A stretch of 48,490 nt of DNA from Marinoscillum sp964351885 (GTDB lineage: Bacteria; Bacteroidota; Bacteroidia; Cytophagales; Cyclobacteriaceae): contig CAYGPP010000015.1 in the NCBI GenBank assembly GCA_964351885.1, positions 1 to 48,490 of the forward strand, in the 5' to 3' direction. Below the pieces are notes generated by a model. The model was given only the letters and a program-made list of their open reading frames with translations, was not told where the DNA came from and ran no database searches. The position numbers were made by a program, and so were the translations under genes. Below, piece by piece: positions 24,552 to 34,552 of the stretch. Within the stretch, counting starts at the first letter, position 1; the number at the start of each line of letters is the position of its first letter.

Positions 24552-26922
24552 ATGCGATTGAAACCGGTATTTCTTTTATCTATCATCTTATTTTCCTTTG
24601 AAATTTTTGCTCAAAGCGCTTTGATTTCTGGTCTAGTTGTTGATCAAGATGGATTGGAAGTGCCGGGTGCCTCTGTACTTCTAAAAGGGACGAATCAGGG
24701 GACTATCACCAATGTCGAAGGACTCTTCGAATTGAGAGTGCCGTTGGGGAATGTTGTTAGAATTTTCGCATATTCAATATGTTGGCCAGCAGAAAATCAT
24801 AGAAGTCTCCGAAAACATGGCGGTTGACATTATTATGATCGAGAAGACGACCCGCTTACAAGATGTGAAAATTGAAGGCAATAGCATTGAGGATCAATCT
24901 TCGGTAGTAGCCGTGCAGCGTGTAGATCCCAAGTCAGCGAAAAGTCTTCCCTCTACTTTCGGTGATTTCAATAAGGTGCTAGTCACACTTCCCGGAGTAT
25001 CTAGCAACAACGAATTAAGCTCTGCTTATAGCGTTAGAGGAGGAAATTTCGATGAGAATCTCGTTTATGTAAATGATATGCCTGTTTACAGACCATTCTT
25101 GGCAAATGCAGGCAGGCAAGAAGGGTTGAGTTTTGTGAATCCCGATATGGTGCAGGATATAGAGTTTTATGCGGGAGGTTGGGAACCAAAATATGGAGAC
25201 AAGCTCTCCAGTAGTCTGAATATTGAATATAAAGAGCCAGATAGTTTGGAAGGGTCAGTAACAATTGGTTTACTTGGAGGAACGGCCTATTCTGGTGGGA
25301 AAGTTGATCGGATGTCTTATCTAATCGGCGCCCGATACAGAGATTCAAGGTATTTGCTCAACACGCTAGAAACAGAGGGTCAGTATTTTCCTACCTATAC
25401 GGATGTGCAATCGTTGTTCACATTTGATCTTACCAAGAAAGCGTCTTCTTTTATCAACAAGACTAAGCTGAATGTGTTGCTCAGTTATGGACGAAATAGA
25501 TACTTAACACAACCCACCTCACAAGCCACTGAGTTTGGCTCAGTTCAGCAGAATTTCAGATTACAGACAGCTTTTATAGGACAAGAAATTCTCAGTTATG
25601 ATACTTACCAAGGAGGGTTCCGGCTTTCTCATAGATTCAACAATCGGTTAAGAAGTCATCTCATAGGATCGTCATTGGTAACATCAGAGAAGGAACAGTT
25701 TGATGTAGAGGGCGCATATCGACTTTGTGATGTCAACAAGGATCCAAGTTCTTCTTCGTTCGATGAGTGTGTTGTGGAGAGGGGCATTGGTACCAACTAT
25801 GATTATGGTAGGAACAACCTTGAAGCTAAGATTCAGACATTGGAGAACCGATGGGAATACTTATTAAATGTCAACCACATTCTAGAAGCGGGGGCAGGAG
25901 TCACAATGCAGCAGATGCAAGACGAAATCAATGAATATTCTTTTGTGGACTCTTCAGATTATATTCAGATTAAGACAAGTATTTTCAATGATCTTGAGCT
26001 GAATACCAATCAATATTTTGGCTATTTACAGAACACTTTTTTGTTCGGTGATTCTGCTCATGCAATTGCCTCAGGCGTACGCGTTACTTATTGGGATAAC
26101 AACGATCAAATATTGGTGAGCCCACGGATCTCTTACCGATTTATACCCAAATGGAAAAAGGCCACAACATTCAAATTCTCAACAGGTCTTTATCAACAAC
26201 CTCCATTTTACCGTGAGCTACGGGCCGAGGATGGTACGCTTCGAAACAATGTCTACGCTCAGAAGTCAGTTCACTTTATTGGAGGTATCACAAGGCTTTT
26301 TTATTTATGGGATAGGCCTTTTCTCTTTACCTCAGATTTTTATCATAAGCAGATGTGGGACATTATTCCTTATGATATTGAGAATGTGCGATTAAGGTAT
26401 TACCCTGATAAAACTGGGGTTGCATTTGCTCAAGGTATAGACTTCCGTGTCAATGGTGAGTTCGTCAAGGGGACGGAATCTTGGTTTAGCGTGAGCTATT
26501 TGAGAACACAGGAAAATATTGAAGGAGATGGGCGGGGTTATATCCGTAGACCTACAGATCAAAGGATCAACCTTGGGGCGTATTTCGAAGATCATATGCC
26601 TAATGATCCTACTTTGAGGGTTTATCTAAACTTGGTGTTCGGGTCAGGTTATCCGTTTGGCCCTCCAGGTAGTGAGAATTTAAGGAATGCCTTTAGCGGA
26701 GATGAGTATTATCGTGCTGATTTAGGCTTGTCCAAACAATTCAACATGTCGATTAATAATTTTTTTAATAAAGTATGGGTGAGACTTGAAGTGCTGAATG
26801 CACTTGCAGCAGATAATACCCTATCTTATACCTGGATTGAAGATGTAAATGGTGGACAATTTGCAATTCCTAATTCATTGTCGGCAAGGTTTTTGAATAT
26901 CAAGTTATCTGCAGAACTTTAG
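24552..26922 (+). pseudogene. TonB-dependent receptor with carboxypeptidase-like N-domain, frameshifted
   Basis: Two overlapping frames make up one receptor of about 789 residues. The first (24552 onward) has a signal peptide (MRLKPVFLLSIILFSFEIFAQ) and a carboxypeptidase-D-like domain (ISGLVVDQDGLEVPGASVLL). The frame breaks at a T4 run, 24763-24766. Deleting one T restores VVRISHIQYVGQQKIIEV, joining it to the second frame. That frame holds the plug (VTLPGVSSNNELSSAYSVRG, YVNDMPVYRP) and a barrel ending NIKLSAEL. The intact 2.1 kb downstream suggests a recent mutation or a sequencing error. The plug-type receptor would import a ligand using the TonB system. Confidence 0.85.
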
Positions 26923-26975
26923 TATAAATAATTCGTCTAAAGCTGCTAATTGTATAATCCCTTAATCTAAGAAAT

Positions 26976-27563
26976 ATGAAATTTATCCGATTCTCCTTTT
27001 TAATGTTGGCTGTAGTATTAATAGGTACTTCTTGTGCCAATCGAACAGTAACCAGAGTAAGTCCTGATCAGCAAATAGACCTAAGTGGCCGATGGAATGA
27101 CACAGATTCCAAGATGGTAGCTGAAGAAATGATCAACGACGTACTCAATAGACCTTGGCGTGATGACTTTATGAAAGCAGGAGGTAAGAAGCCGGTGATC
27201 ATCGTTGGCATGATCCAAAACAAAACAACAGAACACATCGAGTCTGAGACATTCATCAAAGACATGGAACGTGAGTTTATCAATTCGGGAATGGTAAGAG
27301 TAGTTCAGAACTCAGTATTCCGCGAAAAACTTCGTGAGGAGCGTGCTGACCAGGGCGAATTTGCTTCGTTAGAGACTCAATCTAAATGGGGACAAGAGCT
27401 TGGTGCGGATTTCATGTTGTTTGGCGTGATGACATCTATCACTGATTCTTACAAGAAAGAGAAAGTAGTGAATTACAAAGTGAACCTTGAATTAGCTAAC
27501 CTTCAGACCAATGAAAAAGTATGGATTGGTGATAAGGAAATAAAGAAATTTATCAAGAACTGA
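26976..27563 (+). CDS. lpoB: LpoB-like penicillin-binding protein activator lipoprotein
   Basis: This 195-residue lipoprotein (lipobox LIGTSC, Cys20) has the LpoB core: SGRWNDTDSKMVAEEMINDVL, PVIIVGMIQNKTTEHIES, DMEREFINSGMVRVVQNS and GADFMLFGVMTSITDSYKKEK. In E. coli, LpoB spans the periplasm and activates PBP1b for peptidoglycan synthesis. It lies 16 bp upstream of a COG3014-type gene, a pairing also seen in Proteobacteria. Bacteroidota have other PBPs, so the partner here is unknown. Confidence 0.85.
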   Translation: MKFIRFSFLMLAVVLIGTSCANRTVTRVSPDQQIDLSGRWNDTDSKMVAEEMINDVLNRPWRDDFMKAGGKKPVIIVGMIQNKTTEHIESETFIKDMEREFINSGMVRVVQNSVFREKLREERADQGEFASLETQSKWGQELGADFMLFGVMTSITDSYKKEKVVNYKVNLELANLQTNEKVWIGDKEIKKFIKN

Positions 27564-27579
27564 TCAAATCGATCCACTC

Positions 27580-29016
27580 GTGAAAACTCTAGTCATTAAA
27601 GTCTGCTGGCTCTTTTTAATCGCCAGCAGCTTTTTTTCTTGTGCCACATACTATCAGATCAACTCTGAGTTCAATCAGAATTTCGAGGCGGGCAATATTG
27701 AGTCCGCTCAGAAAGTGTTGAATAGTAATAGCAAGGCCATTCGCAAAAAGACGAAATTCCTATATTATGCTAATAGAGGAGTATTGTACTCTATGACAGG
27801 TGATTATGAGAATAGCAACAAGTGGTTGGAGCGGGCTTATTTGTTTGGAGAGGATTACCAAAAGAACTACGTCAATCAGGCAGCGTCTTTTTTGGTTAAT
27901 CCTAATACCATCGTCTATCAAGGAGAGGATCACGAGCATCTTTTATTACTCTATTATAAGTCACTCAATTTCTTAAAACTTAAGGATTACGAGTCTGCTT
28001 TAGTCGAATGCAGAAGGCTAAACAATCGACTGAATGAATTATCAGATAAATATAAGTCCGAAAAGAAGTACAAGAGAGACGCCTTTATTCATAATTTAAT
28101 GGGAATCATTTATGAAGCCAGTGGTGATATGAGTAACGCTTTTGTTGCCTATCGCAATGCCCTAAATATTTACAAGGAAGATTATGTTCGACTCTTTGGA
28201 GTACAACCTCCGAGACAGTTGAAAGTGGACATACTGCGTTCTGCATATTTAAACGGATATAATTCTGATTTAGATTTTTATGAAAACGAGTTCGGTATGA
28301 AATATGAATCTTCAACCAGCGAAGAATTGGTTTTCTTTTGGCACAATGGGCTTGGTCCAATCAAAAGCGAATGGTCAGTGAATTTCACTACGTTGCCTGG
28401 GGCAGGAGGCATGATGACTTTTGCTAACGAGGAATTTGGCTTGAATTTCGCCTTTCCTGTAGGAGACGCTAGTCAGAAAAGTCAATTGACCGATTTAAGA
28501 TTTTTCAGGATTACGTTTCCAAAGTACGTGGAACGTAAACCTTATTATAACCGAGGTGTATTAGAATCTAAAGGTCAGCGCATACCGTTGGAATTGGCCG
28601 AAGATGTAAATTCAATAGCCTTCAAAACATTAGAGGAAAGAATGCTCCAAGAAATGGGAAAAGGATTACTTAGAGCAGCCCTCAAAAAGTCCGTGGAAAT
28701 GTCAATTCGAGGTGATCAAGGTGGAGATAATAGCAAGAAAAGTGATGATCAGAAAAGAGAGGAGGCCATTCGTGAAGGGCTTTCTATGGTAGTAGGATTA
28801 CTTAATGCGGTCACAGAGAAGGCAGACACTCGAAATTGGCAAACGATTCCTCATAGTATTTACTATACACGTATGCCAATGGAAGAAGGTGTGAATAACG
28901 TGACCTTGAAGACCATTAACCCAACTGGTCACACAGTTTCTCAGACCTTTGAATTTCAAGTGGATAAAGGTGAAACGGTTTTTCATTCCTATCAGTCTTT
29001 AGAGTATACCCATTGA
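27580..29016 (+). CDS. COG3014-like lipoprotein with TPR-like region
   Basis: This 478-residue lipoprotein (signal ending LIASSFFSC, followed by ATYYQINSEFNQNFEAGN) has a helical TPR-like N-half (FLYYANRGVLYSMTGDYENS, AFIHNLMGIIYEASGDMSNA). The C-half carries the strands typical of the COG3014 family (LVFFWHNGLGPIKSEWSVNF, WQTIPHSIYYTRMPMEEGVN). The start is GTG at 27580. Its close pairing with the LpoB-like gene suggests a shared role in cell-wall synthesis control. The biochemical function of the family is not known to me. Confidence 0.75.
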   Translation: MKTLVIKVCWLFLIASSFFSCATYYQINSEFNQNFEAGNIESAQKVLNSNSKAIRKKTKFLYYANRGVLYSMTGDYENSNKWLERAYLFGEDYQKNYVNQAASFLVNPNTIVYQGEDHEHLLLLYYKSLNFLKLKDYESALVECRRLNNRLNELSDKYKSEKKYKRDAFIHNLMGIIYEASGDMSNAFVAYRNALNIYKEDYVRLFGVQPPRQLKVDILRSAYLNGYNSDLDFYENEFGMKYESSTSEELVFFWHNGLGPIKSEWSVNFTTLPGAGGMMTFANEEFGLNFAFPVGDASQKSQLTDLRFFRITFPKYVERKPYYNRGVLESKGQRIPLELAEDVNSIAFKTLEERMLQEMGKGLLRAALKKSVEMSIRGDQGGDNSKKSDDQKREEAIREGLSMVVGLLNAVTEKADTRNWQTIPHSIYYTRMPMEEGVNNVTLKTINPTGHTVSQTFEFQVDKGETVFHSYQSLEYTH

Positions 29017-29111
29017 GTGAAAGGCGGTTCTGTTGAGTTTTATCAAAAGCCTCTTCCTTTCCACATGTAAATTGCCTATTTTCATCCTTTCTAAAACAAA
29101 CACCAACACGC

Positions 29112-29732
29112 ATGTTTACTGAATACGAAATAGAGACCATGGTTGAGCTTCCTGAAGTATTGGAAGCTACTCGGCAATTGAAAATGGACTTTTGCAAAAA
29201 TGAAGCTCCCTATTTGGAGATTAGTGATCATGATTTCTTCTCATTGATTATGATGACTCCTACTTTAGGAATCGCATTGGCAGATGGAACCGTGAGTTTG
29301 TTTGAAGAATTGGCTTTGAACAAAAAGGCAAGAAAACTCTCAAAGGGCGCTTACTTCATGAAGAAAGATCCAGTTGTAGATGCCATGAAGTTCTTGCTAA
29401 AGAAATACGATATTTGGTCCGATAAATTCTTCAATGTGCTTAAAATATCAATGCATTCAGCTTTTGATATCAAGAAGCTGGAGACTACTGTTTTTGATGA
29501 GTCTGTCGAAGTGAATTACTCGGAGTATAAGAGAAAAGTACTTACCACACCGTATATATTGATCAGGTTCATAGCTAGTTTCTTTTTGGAAAAAGATGAA
29601 GATATTATAAGTACTAACCGTCATATAGACAGAAACGAGTACTTACAAATGCTCAAAATTGGTGAGTCACTGGAGCTTAATAAGCTTCCAGTTTTTCAAA
29701 TGTTTTGCAAGACTTTCGATCAGAAAGCATAA
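29112..29732 (+). CDS. Conserved-looking hypothetical protein (206 aa)
   Basis: This 206-residue, mostly helical, soluble protein has no signal peptide. Notable segments are EYEIETMVELPEVLEATRQL, DFFSLIMMTPTLGIALADGT and SLFEELALNKKARKLSKGAY. I do not recognise the family. It lies 95 bp downstream of the COG3014-like gene and just upstream of an FKBP lipoprotein gene. Coding is supported by sensible composition and by its length on the same strand as its neighbours. Confidence 0.7.
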   Translation: MFTEYEIETMVELPEVLEATRQLKMDFCKNEAPYLEISDHDFFSLIMMTPTLGIALADGTVSLFEELALNKKARKLSKGAYFMKKDPVVDAMKFLLKKYDIWSDKFFNVLKISMHSAFDIKKLETTVFDESVEVNYSEYKRKVLTTPYILIRFIASFFLEKDEDIISTNRHIDRNEYLQMLKIGESLELNKLPVFQMFCKTFDQKA

Positions 29733-29770
29733 ATAGCAGCATAATTTTGATTTAAGTACGTTATCCTTTC

Positions 29771-30745
29771 GTGAAACATCAGATTCTTTTTTTACTATTC
29801 TTGTCGCTTTGTTTTCTGATCGCTTGTAATGAAGATGGAAAATCGGCTATTTCGGTCAGCGAAGATGCATTTATCCAAAGCTACCTTGATACTTTAGATT
29901 TTGATATTACCACTTCAGAGTCTGGATTGAAAAGATATCCCATACTCCTTGATGCCAACGCGAAGACTCAACTCGAGGGAAATGTATTGACGTTTTTCTA
30001 TCAATTGTCTGTTTTGGGGGGTTCGATTGTAGATGTAAGAGACTCTTTGGATAGCGATACTATCGTGGTGAAACAAGGAGCCAATGCGATATACCCTATT
30101 GGAATTGATGAGGCTCTTTCCTTCATGAAAGAAGGTGAAAAATGGGGATTTGTGTTGCCTTCAAGCCTTGCGTTTGGGGACTATTCATTTTCTACTTTGA
30201 TTCCAAAAAATGCAATTCTTTTGGCTGATATCGAGCTGTTAAAGATTCGCTCAGAGGATGATGTTTTAGAGGAAGAGCTCGATTTAATTACCGCCTACGT
30301 CGAAAATGAGGCATTGCGGGATACGGTCACAAACCCACTTAATTTACCCGTGATTTTGAACAATGGTATGGTCGTCAAAAGGCTCAAAGAGGGTATGGGT
30401 AGGCCTAATCCAGGACAGCTAATGGAATCCAGTTATACTGCGTCATTTTTGGATAAAGAAATTTTCCAAAGCGCATCGAAGGTAAATCCTTTTGAGTTTT
30501 TCTATGGAGAAACTGGTGTTATTCCTGGGTTTGATGATGCATTGAATCGCATGGAATTCGGTGAGCGACTATTGGCTATAATGCCTTCATACTTAGGTTA
30601 TAGAGAAAGTGCTCAGGTAATCCCACCTTTTTTAACTGAGGATATGATTGATCTTGAAATAGTTCCGGGGTATTCAGCAATTGTCTCTCCATACAAACCC
30701 CTCGTTTTTGAAATTGAATTGATTCCTGCCGATTCAATCAATTAA
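29771..30745 (+). CDS. Lipoprotein with two FKBP-like domains
   Basis: This 324-residue lipoprotein starts at GTG (signal MKHQILFLLFLSLCFLIAC, Cys19). Two FKBP-type modules follow. The first contains IGIDEALSFMKEGEKWGFVL, PSSLAFGDYSFSTLIPKNAI; the second contains FYGETGVIPGFDDALNRMEF and GERLLAIMPSYLGYRESAQV. The second module keeps the FKBP pattern better than the first, which is more divergent. It probably acts as a periplasmic or outer-membrane isomerase or chaperone. It is close to the next gene (34 bp), so co-transcription is likely. Confidence 0.82.
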   Translation: MKHQILFLLFLSLCFLIACNEDGKSAISVSEDAFIQSYLDTLDFDITTSESGLKRYPILLDANAKTQLEGNVLTFFYQLSVLGGSIVDVRDSLDSDTIVVKQGANAIYPIGIDEALSFMKEGEKWGFVLPSSLAFGDYSFSTLIPKNAILLADIELLKIRSEDDVLEEELDLITAYVENEALRDTVTNPLNLPVILNNGMVVKRLKEGMGRPNPGQLMESSYTASFLDKEIFQSASKVNPFEFFYGETGVIPGFDDALNRMEFGERLLAIMPSYLGYRESAQVIPPFLTEDMIDLEIVPGYSAIVSPYKPLVFEIELIPADSIN

Positions 30746-30779
30746 TAACTAGTTTTGATTCAAACAGGAAATTAGAACA

Positions 30780-31865
30780 GTGCGAAAGGTCTTAGTTTAC
30801 GTCTTCCTAATAGTCATCGCATGTCAATTTTCCTTTGGCCAGTCAAACGGTATATACCAGAAATACGATATTTATAGAAGTCCGTTTCGAGTATTCATGA
30901 ACCATTTCTCTTGGACACTTACCAGTGGTTATGCTGCGACTGACTATAGCCATGACCTCAATGGGTTTTATTTTTATCAAGATCAAGACAACCAGTATAT
31001 TCTCAGCAGACAGCAACCACTTGGTTCAATATTTCTAGGAAATCAAAATTGGCTGAGCAATGCTACACAGGGAAGTGCAGCAATAATAGAAAACGTTTTT
31101 GATGTACCGTATGATTATCTTGAGAGTCCAGTGAATAACCCTAGGCTTCAGAATCAGCAATTCTTGGCTGATGGAGACACTTTGGGGTTATCATTTTCGG
31201 GCATAGCTCCAACTATTCCAGTTTTGCTATCTGTGCACTACGACATTAAGAAATTTAGGGTGGGACTTGGATTCCAATATGAGCGTCACTTAATGAGACC
31301 TTTAGAGCCTTCTGTTCTTTCAGGAACCATTCGCGAATATCAGCCCTCTTTCGATGTAACCAATTATACAAAATGGTTTGGGGTACTAGGTTATCGATTT
31401 TATGAATATTGGAACTACTCATTCGTAGGAGAACTACAATTAGGACGAGCTAAGCCAGGAAACGAGATCAATACATCTGCGATTGGTATAGGCCAGAGGT
31501 TTTACGCAAATCTTGGAATAAGCATCGAAAATAATTTATCTGAGTATGTTAGAATTGTCTTTAGACCGAGTTATGATTTTAAGTCCTATGTGATCAATCT
31601 CCCTGATGCTTCCAGTATCAGACATAGGAATTCTGGTTTTATGTTTCAAATTGGAATCAGCATCAATATCCCAGAAATCCCTCGTACTCCAATGACCAGT
31701 GATCATGTACAATTGAAGCATGTAATTACAGATCCGGAAACCGGACGATTAATGGAAGTCAGAGGTCAGCGGATTTGGAAAAAGCAGAACCCTAAAGTCG
31801 GAGAAAATCACAGAAGACTATGGAGATACAAGCTCAAAAACCGACGTAAAATTGACCCATACTAA
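30780..31865 (+). CDS. Secreted beta-barrel-type hypothetical protein
   Basis: This 361-residue protein starts at GTG with a signal peptide (MRKVLVYVFLIVIACQFSFGQ). The mature part has alternating aromatic strands, for example FNHFSW-like segments near residue 40, FRVGLGFQYERHLMRPLEPS, YNYSFVGELQLG-like strands, and FMFQIGISINIPEIPRTPM. It ends in a strongly basic tail (WKKQNPKVGENHRRLWRYKL). Most likely it is an outer-membrane barrel with a basic extension. The family is not recognised. The basic tail would be unusual in a barrel protein and might face the periplasm. Confidence 0.6.
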   Translation: MRKVLVYVFLIVIACQFSFGQSNGIYQKYDIYRSPFRVFMNHFSWTLTSGYAATDYSHDLNGFYFYQDQDNQYILSRQQPLGSIFLGNQNWLSNATQGSAAIIENVFDVPYDYLESPVNNPRLQNQQFLADGDTLGLSFSGIAPTIPVLLSVHYDIKKFRVGLGFQYERHLMRPLEPSVLSGTIREYQPSFDVTNYTKWFGVLGYRFYEYWNYSFVGELQLGRAKPGNEINTSAIGIGQRFYANLGISIENNLSEYVRIVFRPSYDFKSYVINLPDASSIRHRNSGFMFQIGISINIPEIPRTPMTSDHVQLKHVITDPETGRLMEVRGQRIWKKQNPKVGENHRRLWRYKLKNRRKIDPY

Positions 31866-31935
31866 GCGTGCTCAGACCGAGAAAAAATGCTTAAATTGCT
31901 TCTTATTTTTAGTGGCAAAAATTTAAACATTTTTC

Positions 31936-34521
31936 ATGTCAGACGATATTGAAAACCTACCTGAAGGTGAAGCAGGAACCTATCCGGGACAGAATATCAT
32001 CCCAATTAATATAGAGGACGAAATGAGAGGCGCTTACATTGATTATTCAATGTCAGTTATTATCTCCAGAGCATTGCCAGATGTGAGAGACGGCCTCAAA
32101 CCAGTGCATCGCAGAATCCTTTATGGAATGCTGGAATTGGGAGTTAATTACAATAAGGCTCACAAAAAATCTGCGAGAATTGTAGGAGAAGTCTTGGGTA
32201 AGTATCACCCACATGGAGATTCTGCAGTTTACGAAACGATGGTGAGAATGGCACAGCCATGGTCACTGAGATATCAGTTGGTAGACGGACAAGGAAACTT
32301 TGGTTCCGTAGATGGTGACTCGCCAGCTGCCATGAGATATACAGAAGCAAGACTCAAGCGAATTGCGGAGGAGATGCTGTCTGATATCAATAAGAATACG
32401 GTTGATTTCACTCCCAACTTTGATGATAGCTTAAAAGAGCCATCAGTTCTTCCTGGGAAGCTTCCAAATCTTCTCCTCAATGGAGCAAGTGGAATTGCTG
32501 TGGGCATGGCTACTAATATGGCACCACATAACTTATCTGAAGTTGTCGATGGGGCGATTGCATACATTGATAATAATGATATTACTATTGACGAACTCAC
32601 TCAGTTCATAAAGGCTCCTGATTTTCCAACTGGAGGGATAATCTACGGGTATCAGGGAGTTCGCTCTGCTTTCGAGACAGGCAGAGGGAGAGTCGTGATG
32701 CGTGCCAAGGCAGAGGTGGAGGTTATGAAATCTGGACGAGAGCAGATAATCGTCACGGAGATTCCTTATATGGTCAATAAGGCGTCTATGATTGAGAAGA
32801 CTGCCGCTTTGATTAATGAAAAGAAGATTGACGGAATTTCGGACATAAGAGATGAGTCTGATAGAGATGGTATGCGGATCGTTTACGAATTGAGAAGAGA
32901 TTCAATTCCTAACATCGTACTTAACAACCTTTATAAGCAGACACAGCTGCAATCATCCTTTAGTGTCAATAATGTTGCGTTAGTTGGCGGGAGACCAAAA
33001 ACACTCAATGTTAAGGACATGCTCAAGTATTATGTAGAGCATAGACATGAGATTGTCGTTCGTAGAACGCAGTTTGAGTTGGAAGAAGCTGAGAAAAGGG
33101 CACATATATTAGAAGGCTACTTGATTGCTCTGGACAATCTAGATGAAGTAATTGCTTTAATCAGAAGCTCAAGAGATCCTGAGATTGCTAAGCAAGGTTT
33201 GATTGAGAAATTCAAACTTAGTGATATTCAAGCACGGGCTATTCTCGAAATGAGACTACAGAGGCTTACAGGTCTTGAGCGGGAAAAAATTGAAAAGGAA
33301 TATGCTGAGATCATGGCTTTGATTGAAGAGTTAAACTCAATCTTGGCGGACGAAAGCAAGCGTATGGATATCATCAAGACCGAATTACTTGAGGTTAAAG
33401 ATCGGTATGGTGACGAGCGGAGGACTTTCATAGAACATGCTGCAGATGAATTCACTGCAGAAGACATGATTCCAGATGATGAAATGGTTTTGACTATTTC
33501 TCGTGAAGGATATATTAAGCGTACCCCTTTAATTGAATATAGAACTCAAAATAGAGGAGGAGTTGGATCTAAAGCTGCTACTTTCAAGAATGATGACTTC
33601 ACAGAACATCTTTTTGTGGCTACCATGCATAACTACCTCTTGATTTTCACGGAGTTTGGTAAGGTATTTTGGCATAAGGTATGGGCGATTCCTGAAGGAA
33701 GCAAAATATCTAAAGGAAGAGCCATTCAGAATTTGATCAATATAGAAGCCGAAGATAAAGTAAGAGCAGTCATCAGTGTGAAAAACCTTGATGATCCGGA
33801 TTATATCAATAACAATTATTTGATCATGTGTACCTCAAAAGGTACGATTAAGAAAACAACCTTAGAGGCTTACAGCAGACCAAGGCAGAACGGTATCAAT
33901 GCAATAACGATACATGAAGGAGATAGACTCTTGAATGTTCAACTGACCAACGGGGATAATCATATTGTGATTGCTTCCAATGGAGGAAATGCAATTAATT
34001 TCCATGAGTCGGATGTACGTCCAATGGGAAGAATGGCCGCAGGTGTTCGTGGAATAAGGCTAAAGGAAGGTGAATTTGTAGTTGGCATGGTCTGTGTTGA
34101 CCACAGCGAAGAACCACAACTCCTTGTAGTTTCTGAAAACGGTTATGGTAAGCGATCAGATGTTGCGGATTATCGAATCACAAAACGTGGAGGAAAGGGA
34201 GTGAAGACCATGAGCATAACTGAAAAGACAGGTGCACTTGTAGCAATAAAGAATGTTGAAGAATCGGATCATCTAATGATCATCAACGAATCTGGAATTG
34301 CAATTAGAACAGAAGTGAGCAGTCTTCGAGTTATGGGAAGAGCAACGCAAGGAGTGAGGTTAATTAAGCTTAACGAAAATGATGCTATATCTGCGGTTGA
34401 GAAAATCGCACATATTGAAGTTGATGAGGAGATAGATCCTGATTCTACCGAAGGTGATAATACTTCTGAAGGTGATAATACTGGAGAGGCAAGCGCCCCA
34501 CCAGAAAACAACAATGACTAA
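31936..34521 (+). CDS. gyrA: DNA gyrase subunit A
   Basis: This 861-residue protein has the usual gyrase A length. The DNA-cleaving tyrosine is Tyr135 in AAMRYTEARL. The quinolone-resistance region reads HPHGDSAVYETMVRMAQP, with Ser96 (E. coli Ser83) and Glu100 (E. coli Asp87). Ser is the susceptible-type residue, and Glu occurs naturally in many bacteria. The C-terminal beta-pinwheel carries the GyrA box as TKRGGKG, which marks it as GyrA and not ParC. A Glu/Asp-rich tail of about 30 residues closes the protein. It is followed 31 bp later by a TPR gene. Confidence 0.97.
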   Translation: MSDDIENLPEGEAGTYPGQNIIPINIEDEMRGAYIDYSMSVIISRALPDVRDGLKPVHRRILYGMLELGVNYNKAHKKSARIVGEVLGKYHPHGDSAVYETMVRMAQPWSLRYQLVDGQGNFGSVDGDSPAAMRYTEARLKRIAEEMLSDINKNTVDFTPNFDDSLKEPSVLPGKLPNLLLNGASGIAVGMATNMAPHNLSEVVDGAIAYIDNNDITIDELTQFIKAPDFPTGGIIYGYQGVRSAFETGRGRVVMRAKAEVEVMKSGREQIIVTEIPYMVNKASMIEKTAALINEKKIDGISDIRDESDRDGMRIVYELRRDSIPNIVLNNLYKQTQLQSSFSVNNVALVGGRPKTLNVKDMLKYYVEHRHEIVVRRTQFELEEAEKRAHILEGYLIALDNLDEVIALIRSSRDPEIAKQGLIEKFKLSDIQARAILEMRLQRLTGLEREKIEKEYAEIMALIEELNSILADESKRMDIIKTELLEVKDRYGDERRTFIEHAADEFTAEDMIPDDEMVLTISREGYIKRTPLIEYRTQNRGGVGSKAATFKNDDFTEHLFVATMHNYLLIFTEFGKVFWHKVWAIPEGSKISKGRAIQNLINIEAEDKVRAVISVKNLDDPDYINNNYLIMCTSKGTIKKTTLEAYSRPRQNGINAITIHEGDRLLNVQLTNGDNHIVIASNGGNAINFHESDVRPMGRMAAGVRGIRLKEGEFVVGMVCVDHSEEPQLLVVSENGYGKRSDVADYRITKRGGKGVKTMSITEKTGALVAIKNVEESDHLMIINESGIAIRTEVSSLRVMGRATQGVRLIKLNENDAISAVEKIAHIEVDEEIDPDSTEGDNTSEGDNTGEASAPPENNND

Positions 34522-34552
34522 CTAAATAAATTGAAATAAAAAACTTGACAAA

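Noticed and set aside
32161..32260. Quinolone-resistance change in GyrA (Glu100 for E. coli Asp87)
   Set aside because: Glu at this position is natural in many wild-type gyrases, and the key Ser96 is intact.
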